The notes beneath the pieces were generated by a model that saw only the letters and a list, made by a program, of their open reading frames with translations, did not search any database and was not told the origin of the DNA. From the IMG/VR virus record IMGVR_UViG_3300046810_000291, positions 1 to 24,156 of that record: a DNA stretch of 24,156 nucleotides; one strand, given 5' to 3'. Below are positions 1-6,343 of this stretch, in pieces. Every line of letters begins with the position of its first letter. The stretch's first letter is position 1. Position numbers and translations under genes: made by a program. This stretch comes from a virus.

Positions 1-127
1 TCTGCTGGAACCACTCGGCTATATACCGCCGGCCGAAGCTGAGGCAAACTATTACAAGCAACTGAGCAGTCAAGCCATCCCGGCCTGACTCACATAAACC
101 GGCCTCCACGAAAGCCGGGGCGGTTCA
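1..127 (+). mobile_element. Right end of an IS3-family insertion sequence (partial)
   Basis: The first 127 bases hold the last codons of an IS3-type transposase and, about 40 bases further on, the element's terminus. Read inward from the end, the terminus begins TGAACCGCCCCGGCTTTCG, a TG-starting inverted repeat typical of IS3-family elements. The boundary at base 127 is set by where homology to the toxin gene resumes on the other side. Only this end is visible; the left end, orfA and any target duplication lie outside. The family call rests on remembered transposase C-termini and terminal repeats, not on an alignment. Confidence 0.75.
2..88 (+). CDS. IS3-family transposase OrfB, C-terminal fragment
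   Basis: An open frame entering from the left edge encodes 28 residues, starting LLEPLGYIPPAEAEANYYKQ and ending in a TGA. This matches the characteristic C-terminus of IS3-family OrfB transposases (DDE integrase-fold recombinases), where a GYIPPAEAE-type segment precedes the stop. The catalytic residues lie upstream and cannot be checked. The stop is followed at once by the IS terminal repeat, as expected. It is incomplete only because the window begins here; whether the full gene is intact is unknown. Confidence 0.75.
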   Translation: MLEPLGYIPPAEAEANYYKQLSSQAIPA

Positions 128-356
128 TTCCGCCGGTTAGGAGTATCACGACTTCGTTACTGACCTGTTTGTAGTAGATTCTCCAGCCCGGTCCGTAGTC
201 AATCTTCAACTCCATCACCCCTTCACCTACTGATTTTGCTTTTCCGGGGTTTCCAGCGGCCAGCTTCTTGATACTGAATTGAAGCTTGGCTTTTGTTACT
301 GCATCCTTGATTTCACCGAAGAACTTCCTGAATCTTGGATGCTGCTTGATTTCCAT
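90..356 (-). pseudogene. RelE/HigB-like toxin gene, 3' end replaced by the IS terminus
   Basis: Residues 1-76 resemble the RelE/ParE-superfamily 'addiction module killer' proteins: a basic N-terminal helical part with FKKF-like character (FRKFFGEIKDA), then GVMELKIDYGPGWRIYY and VVILLTGG, the usual core strands. Family members normally continue with a GGDK/GGNK segment and a C-terminal helix. Here the frame runs straight into the IS end and finishes with 12 residues, MNRPGFRGGRFM, read from IS sequence. The product is thus a chimera of 88 residues lacking the native tail, which often carries active-site residues. In this subfamily the antitoxin (HigA-like) usually lies directly downstream; that position is occupied by the IS, so no antitoxin is visible. 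The promoter is intact. It may be inactive or weakened. Confidence 0.75.
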
Positions 357-401
357 TTACCTCCTTTCTCTTCAATCTGGTTTTGCTTAACCAGTGAAGC
401 T

Positions 402-430
402 ATTGTAATCGAGTGATTACACGCCGTCAA
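402..430 (-). promoter_or_regulatory. Promoter of the toxin gene
   Basis: On the minus strand a -35 TTGACG (430-425) and a -10 TACAAT (407-402) are separated by exactly 17 bases, a near-consensus sigma-70 promoter pointing into the truncated toxin gene. A perfect palindrome covers the -10 and most of the spacer, so a bound repressor would block polymerase. This is the layout of autoregulated type II toxin-antitoxin promoters. Confidence 0.7.
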
Positions 431-454
431 GCTATTTTTGATCGAGTGATTACA
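404..454. promoter_or_regulatory. Tandem palindromic operator, TGTAATC-GAGT-GATTACA
   Basis: Bases 404-421 form a perfect 7+4+7 inverted repeat, TGTAATCGAGTGATTACA. A second copy at 437-454 keeps the GAGT centre and the right arm GATTACA but has a degenerate left arm (TTTGATC). The centres are 33 bases apart, close to three helical turns, so dimers would bind on one face. The natural ligand would be the missing antitoxin, which usually represses its own operon. The second site lies toward the divergent TIR gene and could influence it. Confidence 0.65.
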
Positions 455-455
455 T

Positions 456-485
456 TTATTGTTAGAACGTCTTGCTTGCTATACA
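456..485 (+). promoter_or_regulatory. Possible promoter of the TIR gene
   Basis: TTATTG (456-461) and TATACA (480-485) are 18 bases apart, about 28 bases before the TIR start codon. The -10 is fair and the -35 is poor. The -35 abuts the second GATTACA operator half, so cross-regulation with the toxin locus is possible. A GGGGGCGG stretch just before the ATG can act as ribosome binding site. Confidence 0.35.
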
Positions 486-513
486 ATTAACTTAACTAAG
501 TGATGGGGGCGGT

Positions 514-1284
514 ATGAAGGTATTCATGAGCTGGTCTGGAGCGCGCAGCAAAGCGGCGGCCGAGCTACTTCACGATTGGATTAAGTGCGTCATCCAGGCA
601 TCGCGCCCTTGGATTTCCACGCGCGGAATCGGGCGAGGCGCGGTGTGGTTTTCGGAAATTAATAATGAGCTGAAAGACACCACTGTCGGCATCATTTGCC
701 TGACCCATCAGAACAAAAATGCCCCATGGATTCTCTTCGAGGCTGGAGCATTAGCCAAAGGCCTAACTACGACAAAGGTCTGCACCTTCTTGGTAGATCT
801 CTCTCCAACTGACATCCAAGACCCTCTCGCTCAATTTAACCATACGATGCCAACGAAGGATGGCATGATGAGTCTGGCAGCAACGCTTAACTCGGCCTTA
901 GAAACCCCCTTAGACACAGTGACATTGACGGCTGTCTTTGAAGCTTTTTGGCCGAAATTTGAGGAGAACTTCAGCAAGTTGCTTGAACAGCACCCACAAG
1001 AGGTGGTCGTTGAAGCTCGAAGTGAAAGCAGTATGCTCGAAGAAATTCTCGAAAGTACACGAGGCCTTGCTCAAAGGATGAGATCAATTGAAGACCAGCA
1101 AAGAAACTCGCTCACGCTTGGAAATCAGAGTGCATGGGACGCGGCTGCAAGCAGTGGCATCCGGAATGAGCCATCCGAATTGAAGAATCTCCCGTCGGAT
1201 GACGCGCGAGCAAAGATCAATGCCGCGCTCGAAGCCGCTCGTCGCGCTAGCAGGATGAACGCAAAATCGACTCCTAGTTCGTAA
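514..1284 (+). CDS. TIR-domain protein (predicted NAD-hydrolysing or signalling effector)
   Basis: The protein has 256 residues. Residues 1-130 look like a bacterial TIR domain: the opening strand MKVFMSWSG, an arginine/serine-rich first helix, a BB-loop-like stretch around ISTRGIGRG (35-43), the strand VGIICLT (58-64), and APWILFEAGALAK (70-82) with Glu76 in the position of the catalytic glutamate of TIR NADases. Residues 165-210 are a charged, probably coiled-coil segment, and the tail is disordered-looking. Bacterial TIR proteins often act in anti-phage defence (Thoeris, TIR-STING, TIR-Argonaute) by degrading or cyclising NAD. No recognised partner gene is adjacent, so this would be a stand-alone TIR or one whose partner was lost. 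It runs convergently with the DUF1064 gene, six bases away. The TIR call is firm; the role is inferred. Confidence 0.8.
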   Translation: MKVFMSWSGARSKAAAELLHDWIKCVIQASRPWISTRGIGRGAVWFSEINNELKDTTVGIICLTHQNKNAPWILFEAGALAKGLTTTKVCTFLVDLSPTDIQDPLAQFNHTMPTKDGMMSLAATLNSALETPLDTVTLTAVFEAFWPKFEENFSKLLEQHPQEVVVEARSESSMLEEILESTRGLAQRMRSIEDQQRNSLTLGNQSAWDAAASSGIRNEPSELKNLPSDDARAKINAALEAARRASRMNAKSTPSS

Positions 1285-1290
1285 CAATAG

Positions 1291-1635
1291 CTAGAATTCC
1301 TCAACACCCCAGCCGCCGCCCTCCTTCTTAGGTTTGGCCCTGATGGCCAAAAACCTCATCGGGTAGAGGTCGGCGGCGATCTTAATCTTCGCCCTGGCAT
1401 CGTCAGCCCAGAAACCTTTCACTTCGTGCATCTCCAGCGCCCCGCTTTCGAGCATCACTGCGAAGTCCGGCGTATAGAACGTGTTGTCCGCAAGCCGAAA
1501 CTTCATCCCTTCGAACTTGAACCAGGCGACCTCGCCGGCGTGCTGGCGCTGGGCGAGTGTCGCGGCGTAGGCCTCCTCTGTCTTGTTCATGGCGCCGACC
1601 TTCAGCCGGCCCAGGGCTTGCAAGCCTCGCTTCAT
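1291..1635 (-). CDS. DUF1064-family phage protein, PD-(D/E)xK nuclease-like
   Basis: This 114-residue protein has the DUF1064 pattern: an N-terminal MNKTEEAYA helix, a WFKFEGMKFRLADNTFYTPDF core and the strand HEVKGFWADDARAKIK. Glu20/21, Asp57 and Glu71-x-Lys73 fit a PD-(D/E)xK active site, so it is probably a metal-dependent nuclease, perhaps in recombination or Holliday-junction processing. No activity is established that I know of. The start at 1635 overlaps the stop of the upstream membrane-protein gene (ATGA), supporting coupling; an internal Met16 is the alternative start. It is the last gene of the leftward early operon in this window, a position where lambdoid phages carry nin-region nucleases. 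Confidence 0.8.
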   Translation of the reverse strand: MKRGLQALGRLKVGAMNKTEEAYAATLAQRQHAGEVAWFKFEGMKFRLADNTFYTPDFAVMLESGALEMHEVKGFWADDARAKIKIAADLYPMRFLAIRAKPKKEGGGWGVEEF

Positions 1636-1886
1636 CCGCGCGCCTCGATACGTGCTGCTGCTATGCTGGCCAGTCGGTGGAGCCTGGCGTTAAACCAGCG
1701 CCTCACGCAATACGATCGCACCACGCTGATGACGGTGTAGATGCAACCTAGGGCGAAGTTGGCGCCTGGAGAGATATGGAAGCCGAACATCGGGAAGATC
1801 AGCATATTGGCCGTGTAGTTGATTGCAAAACCAATGATCACGTTAATGATCGCTTCGATTCGGGAGCCGAGGCGGGTCTGGGTCAT
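1632..1886 (-). CDS. Small two-helix membrane protein (DUF7220-like)
   Basis: I place the start at 1886, not at the upstream in-frame codons, because the ATG there overlaps the stop of the preceding gene as ATGA and the longer frame is arginine-rich shadow sequence. The 84 residues contain two hydrophobic segments, about 11-33 (IINVIIGFAINYTANMLIFP) and 37-56, followed by RSYCVRRWFNARL and a basic tail. The pattern matches small phage membrane proteins annotated as DUF7220. Function is unknown. Insertion in the inner membrane with the basic C-terminus in the cytoplasm is likely. Confidence 0.75.
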   Translation of the reverse strand: MTQTRLGSRIEAIINVIIGFAINYTANMLIFPMFGFHISPGANFALGCIYTVISVVRSYCVRRWFNARLHRLASIAAARIEARG

Positions 1887-2362
1887 TGGTTGAGTCCGGT
1901 ATAGGTGATGGTGTAGTGGGTAGGGTTGCGGTCGGCGTAGCGGTCGATGATGGCGCCGGCGGCAGCATTGAGCGCGGAGTAGAACTCGCGCGAGCGTGGC
2001 GGACGATCGTCCGTGAACTTCCCTTGGATCATCGCGTCGCGCAGGACCACGAGTGATGTAATAGCCTTCGTGATGTGCGACATGCCGGAGTCTGGGTCTA
2101 GGTCCTGTCCTTCCCACCAGTCCATGAGGTGACGCATCGTGCCATCGTAGTAGACCGAGCCGCGCACGCCTACCGCCCGGTAGTTGTGGCGACCGTATTT
2201 AGATGCTCCTTCCAACATCGCCACACCAATCTCGGCGAGCACCGTTGCCGGCACAGTCGACATCGGTGCTTTGCGCACGCCAACCATATCCTTCGGATTC
2301 GTTGGCTTGGCATCCTCCAGCTGGTGAAACGTGAGCATTTCGTGCGTATCTTGCATTTTCAT
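1883..2362 (-). CDS. dATP/dGTP diphosphohydrolase-domain phage protein
   Basis: The 159 residues carry the segments typical of the phage dATP/dGTP diphosphohydrolase N-terminal domain: TNPKDMVGVRKAP (21-33), MLEGASKYGRHNYR (49-62), MRHLMDWWEGQDLDPDSG (76-93) and DDRPP (118-122). Related all-alpha MazG-like enzymes remove pyrophosphate from nucleotides, and acidic residues in the WWEGQDLD helix region would bind metal. A role in shaping the nucleotide pool during phage replication fits its place just after the replication gene. It overlaps both neighbours by ATGA. The start at 2362 is set by that overlap; a second ATG two codons later is also possible. Confidence 0.75.
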   Translation of the reverse strand: MKMQDTHEMLTFHQLEDAKPTNPKDMVGVRKAPMSTVPATVLAEIGVAMLEGASKYGRHNYRAVGVRGSVYYDGTMRHLMDWWEGQDLDPDSGMSHITKAITSLVVLRDAMIQGKFTDDRPPRSREFYSALNAAAGAIIDRYADRNPTHYTITYTGLNQ

Positions 2363-2619
2363 CCTTTCGTTTCGGTTTGGACTTCAGGTTGTTGCTTCGC
2401 TTGGCGCTTTTCGACCCAAGCCACGCGCTCTGCCCTGTTCGCCGGTCGTGCGTAACGCTTGCATGCCTTCGTGCCCCAGTTCACAAACGGATTGATCAGG
2501 GGCGCCATGGTGCTGTCATATCCCACGCATCGGCCCAGCCCTACCCGGGCGTGCTCCGGGTACTCCTTCATCTTGAAGTGCTGGCACAGGGCGCAGACTT
2601 CTTCACCTTCTGCGATCAT
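2359..2619 (-). CDS. Small cysteine-containing phage protein, unknown function
   Basis: This 86-residue protein lies between the replication gene and the nucleotide-hydrolase gene and overlaps both by four bases. It has a CALCQHF motif (Cys9, Cys12, His14), then GRC (Cys31) and ACKRYAR (Cys53), a spacing that could hold one zinc ion. The C-terminal third is highly charged (RAERVAWVEKRQAK). I do not recognise a named family. Small zinc-ribbon-like proteins of this kind are common in the replication operons of betaproteobacterial phages. A DNA or protein contact role is only a guess. Confidence 0.65.
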   Translation of the reverse strand: MIAEGEEVCALCQHFKMKEYPEHARVGLGRCVGYDSTMAPLINPFVNWGTKACKRYARPANRAERVAWVEKRQAKQQPEVQTETKG

Positions 2620-3782
2620 GCGGCCTGCCTTTCGTTCGATGCCGCTATGCCGGCCCGCGCGTTGCCGGCCTTCTCACTCATGGTCCTCATGGCCTCGCGA
2701 AGCTCGTCGCGGCGCGCCTGGCGCTGTTCGTCGGTCAACTGAACGCCTTCCGGAACGGTCGGGGGCATGTACGGCCGCTCGATCTTCTCGGGTGGAAGCG
2801 ACAGGGTGTAGCCCCTGACTTGGTCAGTTGGCATGTCTACCTCGCCCAGCGCGACCCGGATTCGCAGCGCAAATGCCTTCTGTCCTTCGCCAGGGCGCGG
2901 CTCGAGAGGCGGGTCCAGCATCAGGCCAGCAGCCTTGATGCTCTCCGGGGTTTCCCACCATCCGCCAGGCAGCTTTGGCGGCGGGGCTGCATAGGGACGG
3001 ACCTCATCGAGCCAGCGGCCAGCACGCAACCAGGTAGCCGGGTGCGGAATGAACTGCCCGTCATCCTTGCGCCAATCAGCGCCTTCCTTCTGCTTCTCGA
3101 TGGCGTGCAGGATCATCGCCAACAGCATGGCGTCAGGCTTGATCTTCGTCCAAGCTTTCAACGCATCCTGCTTGCCGACGCGCCGCGGGTAGGCAGCCCA
3201 AAACTGGTCGAATGGCTTTGCCTTCTCGGGCTCCGCCTCACCGGCGTCATCGCAGTCGGCGCCAGCTGACGAAGAGGGTTTAGGTTTTCCTTTTTCCTGC
3301 TCCTGTTCCTGCTCTTGGCTTGCAAGGGGCTTCGAAGGGGCTTCGAAGAGACTTCCTTGAGCCCTGTTGGAAAACATGCAGAACGCCTTTGCGTACATCG
3401 CGAAAAAGCCGCCGAGATAAGGGTTTTCCGGGAGCGAGTCGTACTCGTTCTGCACGCCCTTGATGCGCAAATCCTTGTCCTTCAGTTGGTCGGCAATCTG
3501 GAATCGCGCCATCTCCATCACCCAGACCATTTCGCTATCGTCGTCGTAGCGGCAAAACCCTGCTTCGATGCACCCTTGAAGGCCCTTCGAAGCCGCTTCG
3601 AAGCCCAAGCCTATCTCATGAGCGATGAAGGCTTTCGGCACATAGTAGAGGCCGAGCATGTTGGCGTGCGGGCTGGTCAGCAGGTACAGGGCGACAAGTT
3701 GAGCCTCCAAACCTTGCTTGCGCAGCGCCTTGCCGGTCTGGCCGATCCAGAATTTAGGCGATACCTTGCCGTAGTCACGCAT
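2616..3782 (-). CDS. O-like phage replication initiation protein
   Basis: This 388-residue protein has the architecture of lambda-O/DnaD-like replication proteins. The N-terminal part (1-135) starts MRDYGKVSPKFWIG and looks like a winged helix (LEAQLVALYLLTSP). A low-complexity linker follows, with a QEQEQEQEKGK run and a serine/acid stretch (155-190). Next comes the conserved block KPFDQFWAAYPRRVGK (189-204) to FIPHPATWLRAGRWLDE (244-260), shared by many phage replication proteins. The tail (300-388) is charged and helical. The likely role is origin recognition and recruitment of the host helicase; no separate P-like helicase loader is seen. It starts at 3782 and overlaps the antirepressor gene by 8 bases. 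The origin may lie inside the gene, as in lambda, but I saw no clear iterons. Confidence 0.75.
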   Translation of the reverse strand: MRDYGKVSPKFWIGQTGKALRKQGLEAQLVALYLLTSPHANMLGLYYVPKAFIAHEIGLGFEAASKGLQGCIEAGFCRYDDDSEMVWVMEMARFQIADQLKDKDLRIKGVQNEYDSLPENPYLGGFFAMYAKAFCMFSNRAQGSLFEAPSKPLASQEQEQEQEKGKPKPSSSAGADCDDAGEAEPEKAKPFDQFWAAYPRRVGKQDALKAWTKIKPDAMLLAMILHAIEKQKEGADWRKDDGQFIPHPATWLRAGRWLDEVRPYAAPPPKLPGGWWETPESIKAAGLMLDPPLEPRPGEGQKAFALRIRVALGEVDMPTDQVRGYTLSLPPEKIERPYMPPTVPEGVQLTDEQRQARRDELREAMRTMSEKAGNARAGIAASNERQAA

Positions 3783-4563
3783 GGGCGCCCTCCCCGCGCT
3801 GCTTCAGCTTCCACTTCGCCCACTCGCCAGCGACCCAGGTCACTCCTTTCGATGTGAAGCGCGCAGCGTTGTAGGCGTGACTGTTCTGCGCGGTACCGGC
3901 CTTGACGCAGAAGCGCCCTGCGTCGATGTGCTGGCCGTAGGGTGTGAGCGCGCCCGCAAGCCGGTACATGATCTTCTCGTCGAGCAGGAATTCCCGGAAC
4001 TGGCTCTCGTTGGCGTGCAGGAGCTTCGCGACCTCGCGGAAACCCTTGGTGCCGGTTGCGTCGGCGTAGCGCAGGACGAACTCTACGGCCGGCTTCGCAG
4101 CTTCCAGCTGGGCAGCCTGCTCCTCGATCACCTCCTGCTGCTCCGCCGCGAGGCGCAGCGCTGCGGAAAAGCTTTTCGGGATCGCGAAGCCGGCCGGCGC
4201 CGGGGCAACCGAATAGGAACCGGTCTGGCGTAACGCGGGCAACACCTCGCGCGTTACCCACTTCTTGAAAGCCTTCGCCGACGGCTTCCGGCTACCGAGC
4301 ACCAGGCTGTACAGGCCCGGCTCATTGACGGCAACCATCTGCTGGGCGCCGCTGGGGGTCTGTATTGAACGCAAGCCCTTCTCATCCTCGTCCAGACGGC
4401 GAGTCTGGTCGGCGCCGATGCCTAGCACCGCGCAGACGTCAGCTGCCACAAACCAGGGCGCGCCCTCATCATCGGTGACAATACGGATTTGCACGCCGTC
4501 GAAGTGGAACGGCATCAGACCGGCACTAGTCGTAGTATTTTGCAAATTCAGAATGCTACCCAT
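3775..4563 (-). CDS. BRO-family phage antirepressor (BRO-N plus C-terminal antirepressor domain)
   Basis: The start is taken at 4563 because AGGAGA (4576-4571) sits at good distance before that ATG. The 51 further in-frame bases upstream run back through a hairpin. The 262-residue product has a BRO-N domain at about 15-115: FHFDGVQIRIVTDDEGAPWFVAADVCAVLG, then VNEPGLYSLVLGSRKPSAKAFKKWVTREVLPALRQTG. A helical linker (AAEQQEVIEEQAAQLEA) leads to a C-terminal antirepressor-type domain with LLHANESQFREFLLDEKIMYR and YGQHIDAGRFCVKAG. Such proteins bind DNA or repressors and relieve repression. Here it would add a second switch besides the S24 repressor. Confidence 0.85.
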   Translation of the reverse strand: MGSILNLQNTTTSAGLMPFHFDGVQIRIVTDDEGAPWFVAADVCAVLGIGADQTRRLDEDEKGLRSIQTPSGAQQMVAVNEPGLYSLVLGSRKPSAKAFKKWVTREVLPALRQTGSYSVAPAPAGFAIPKSFSAALRLAAEQQEVIEEQAAQLEAAKPAVEFVLRYADATGTKGFREVAKLLHANESQFREFLLDEKIMYRLAGALTPYGQHIDAGRFCVKAGTAQNSHAYNAARFTSKGVTWVAGEWAKWKLKQRGEGAHA

Positions 4564-4576
4564 TTCGAATTCTCCT

Positions 4577-4597
4577 AAAAACGCCGCTTCAAGCGGC
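4577..4597 (-). terminator. Intergenic hairpin with T-run ahead of the antirepressor gene
   Basis: Read on the minus strand, GCCGCT-TGA-AGCGGC (4597-4583) is followed by GTTTTTA (to about 4577), the form of an intrinsic terminator. It sits in the only sizeable gap (40 bases) in this part of the operon, directly before the antirepressor ribosome site. It may act as a partial terminator or attenuator that reduces antirepressor expression until antitermination occurs. Confidence 0.5.
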
Positions 4598-4603
4598 ATC
4601 CTT

Positions 4604-5023
4604 TTACAGTCCAAGTGCAGCCGCCCAACCGCTTTTTGTCGCCTTTGCCTTCTTTTCCCAATGGCGGCTGCGGTGCCGGGCCTTGCGCTGGTCGTGCTTC
4701 TCAGTTCCCTTAATGCGCTTTTCGAACCGGTCGGCGATCTCTTTCTTCGTCAGCCGCGGCAGCGTGTCCGGAACGTCTTCACCTGGGCCGGCGTACCAGA
4801 CCGGCATCGACGGCCCGCGCACCGGGTGTGGCAACCATTTACCAATGTGCAGCTGGCGTTTTTCAGGCTCCTTTGGGTGCATGGCTGCAATCACCCTGCA
4901 TACGGTGGCGCGATGAAGCCCGGTCCTTTGCTCGATCTGCAGCTGGATCGCGGGAAGCGCCGCCACGATTTCCGCAATGGTCTGCGCGCGCTTCGGATTG
5001 ACATATGCCTCGCATTCCGTCAT
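4604..5023 (-). CDS. Phage protein with N-terminal helix-turn-helix
   Basis: This is a 139-residue basic protein. Residues 14-50 (TIAEIVAALPAIQLQIEQRT, then GLHRATVCRVIAAMH) read as a winged-helix or MarR/IclR-like helix-turn-helix with recognition helix near GLHRATVCRVI. The middle carries a WLPHPVRGPSMPVWYAGPGED segment, and the C-terminal third is lysine/arginine-rich (KHDQRKARHRSRHWEKKAK). It overlaps the methyltransferase gene by ATGA and is probably coupled to it. A DNA-binding or regulatory role is likely. I know no specific family name. Confidence 0.65.
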   Translation of the reverse strand: MTECEAYVNPKRAQTIAEIVAALPAIQLQIEQRTGLHRATVCRVIAAMHPKEPEKRQLHIGKWLPHPVRGPSMPVWYAGPGEDVPDTLPRLTKKEIADRFEKRIKGTEKHDQRKARHRSRHWEKKAKATKSGWAAALGL

Positions 5024-5799
5024 GCCGCCTCCCCGAAAATCAACAGACCCTGCGAATCTGCGACTGTCTCCAGGGGGCCCGACATTCGGCGCTCCGATGT
5101 GCCGAAATGCTCAACATCGCTTTCCATGCCGATGTACCCGCGCCCAGCTATGCGCGCAGCCATGCCGATGCTTGCCGAGCCCATGAACGGATCCAGCACC
5201 ACGCCACCCGGGGGCACTGAGTAGCGCACCAGTGGCAGGACTAGTTCGACAGGCTTCTGGGTCGGGTGTAGTGCGCGACCGTGTTCATTCGGCTGGTAGA
5301 TCACGCTGCGCATCATGCGCGGGCCTCCGTCCTCGCTTACGTAGTGCCCGACGTCGATGTGTCCGGTATGGGTCGGACGAGTTTTGCGGCGCACAGTCTT
5401 GGCTGTAGCGTCGTTCGTATACTGCGTGTCGTGGTAAACATCGGCCCAGGCGCCGCGGTAGAACATAACGGCATGCTCGTGCACGCGGCGGAAGCGGTCG
5501 CTATGAAAGCCAGTCCCGTTCTGCTTTTCCCAAACGACGTCCTGGCTGTACTTGAAGCCCAGCGCCTCCAAATGATCGAACAACTGGGCAAGGAAGCGAA
5601 AGCTTCCGAAAACCCAGATCGATGCCACCGGCTTCAGCACGCGCACCACTTCTTCCAGCCAGCCTTCAACTTGGCTATCCCAGTCCAGGCTGGTGTCACC
5701 ATACGGCGGATCGGTAATGCAGACGTCAACGCTGCCCGACGGCAGGACCCGGAGAATCTCCCGGCAATCGCCCAAGTGGAGACTAATTTCGTCGTTCAT
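5020..5799 (-). CDS. Site-specific DNA methyltransferase, beta-class amino-methyltransferase (N6-A or N4-C)
   Basis: The 259 residues carry the catalytic motif IV DPPYG at 30-34 near the N-terminus. The AdoMet-binding motif I, LDPFMGSAS (202-210), is near the C-terminus, preceded by HPTQKP (178-183). This order (IV, target-recognition region, I) defines the beta class. The region between about 95 and 170 should hold target recognition. DPPY is the usual signature of N6-adenine enzymes; N4-cytosine activity cannot be excluded. No restriction endonuclease is adjacent, so it is an orphan methyltransferase that probably protects phage DNA or alters gene expression. It overlaps both neighbours by ATGA. 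Confidence 0.88.
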   Translation of the reverse strand: MNDEISLHLGDCREILRVLPSGSVDVCITDPPYGDTSLDWDSQVEGWLEEVVRVLKPVASIWVFGSFRFLAQLFDHLEALGFKYSQDVVWEKQNGTGFHSDRFRRVHEHAVMFYRGAWADVYHDTQYTNDATAKTVRRKTRPTHTGHIDVGHYVSEDGGPRMMRSVIYQPNEHGRALHPTQKPVELVLPLVRYSVPPGGVVLDPFMGSASIGMAARIAGRGYIGMESDVEHFGTSERRMSGPLETVADSQGLLIFGEAA

Positions 5800-6329
5800 G
5801 CCGCCTCCTTTTCATTTCCGCGAACCTCAACGATTTCTTTCCCCAGCATGGCGAGGCACTCGGCCAGCAGCTCGCGCTGGGTGCCGTACCTCGCCTCGAA
5901 GCGCGCCTTGTCCGGATGAACCGCGATCAGCGACGGATTTGGCCCTGTGCCGGCTTGGTGGTGGCCGGCGCAGATCGGAAGCACGAGGAAGTGCGCGCAC
6001 GCTTTGGTGCGGCCGTCGATGTGATGCAAGCTAATCTCATGGTTCGTCCAGCCATCTTTCAGGCAGGCGATGCACGGCAGCTGTCCCATGCGATCCATGA
6101 AGCGCGCTTCCTCCGCGGTCGGTGGGCGGCCTTTCATCCCGCGCGATTTCATCGGCTTCGCCACCTTCGGCCGCCGCGATTCCCGGTTACGCGGGAATGC
6201 TACTTTCGCCTGGACCGCAGCTACGCGCAGTAGGCCAGCGCCGGCGGGCGGGGCCTTGCTGCCGGCGCGCGCGAGTCCGGTCTTGCGAAGCAGGGGCTTG
6301 CCCTGCTTGAGGGGCGAGCGGCGCATCAT
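5796..6329 (-). CDS. Ref-family RecA-dependent HNH nuclease
   Basis: The C-terminal half matches the P1 Ref (recombination enhancement function) family: LPCIACLKDG with a Cys pair, EISLHHIDGRTKACAHFLVLPICAGHHQAG with the HH and Cys/His zinc ligands, then AVHPDKARFEARYG. The N-terminus is long, basic and disordered, as in P1 Ref, where it serves DNA contacts. P1 Ref cuts DNA within RecA-formed displacement loops. I choose the start at 6329 because AGGAA stands seven bases before that ATG; an in-frame ATG seven codons upstream (6350) lacks such a site. This gives 177 residues. The 5' region faces, head to head, the plus-strand membrane-protein gene. Confidence 0.85.
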   Translation of the reverse strand: MMRRSPLKQGKPLLRKTGLARAGSKAPPAGAGLLRVAAVQAKVAFPRNRESRRPKVAKPMKSRGMKGRPPTAEEARFMDRMGQLPCIACLKDGWTNHEISLHHIDGRTKACAHFLVLPICAGHHQAGTGPNPSLIAVHPDKARFEARYGTQRELLAECLAMLGKEIVEVRGNEKEAA

Positions 6330-6343
6330 GTTAAGATTCCTAA

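Noticed and set aside
1887-2117. Upstream extension of the small membrane protein at 1632
   Set aside because: It is shadow of the nucleotide-hydrolase gene; the ATG at 1886 is coupled to that gene's stop.
2616-3782. Replication origin inside the O-like gene
   Set aside because: Lambda-type phages place origins here, but I found no convincing iterons; the EQ-codon repeats near 3290-3320 look like linker coding only.
5281-5919. Long plus-strand frame opposite the adenine-type methyltransferase
   Set aside because: It mirrors a gene with clear methyltransferase motifs and has no protein family signal of its own.
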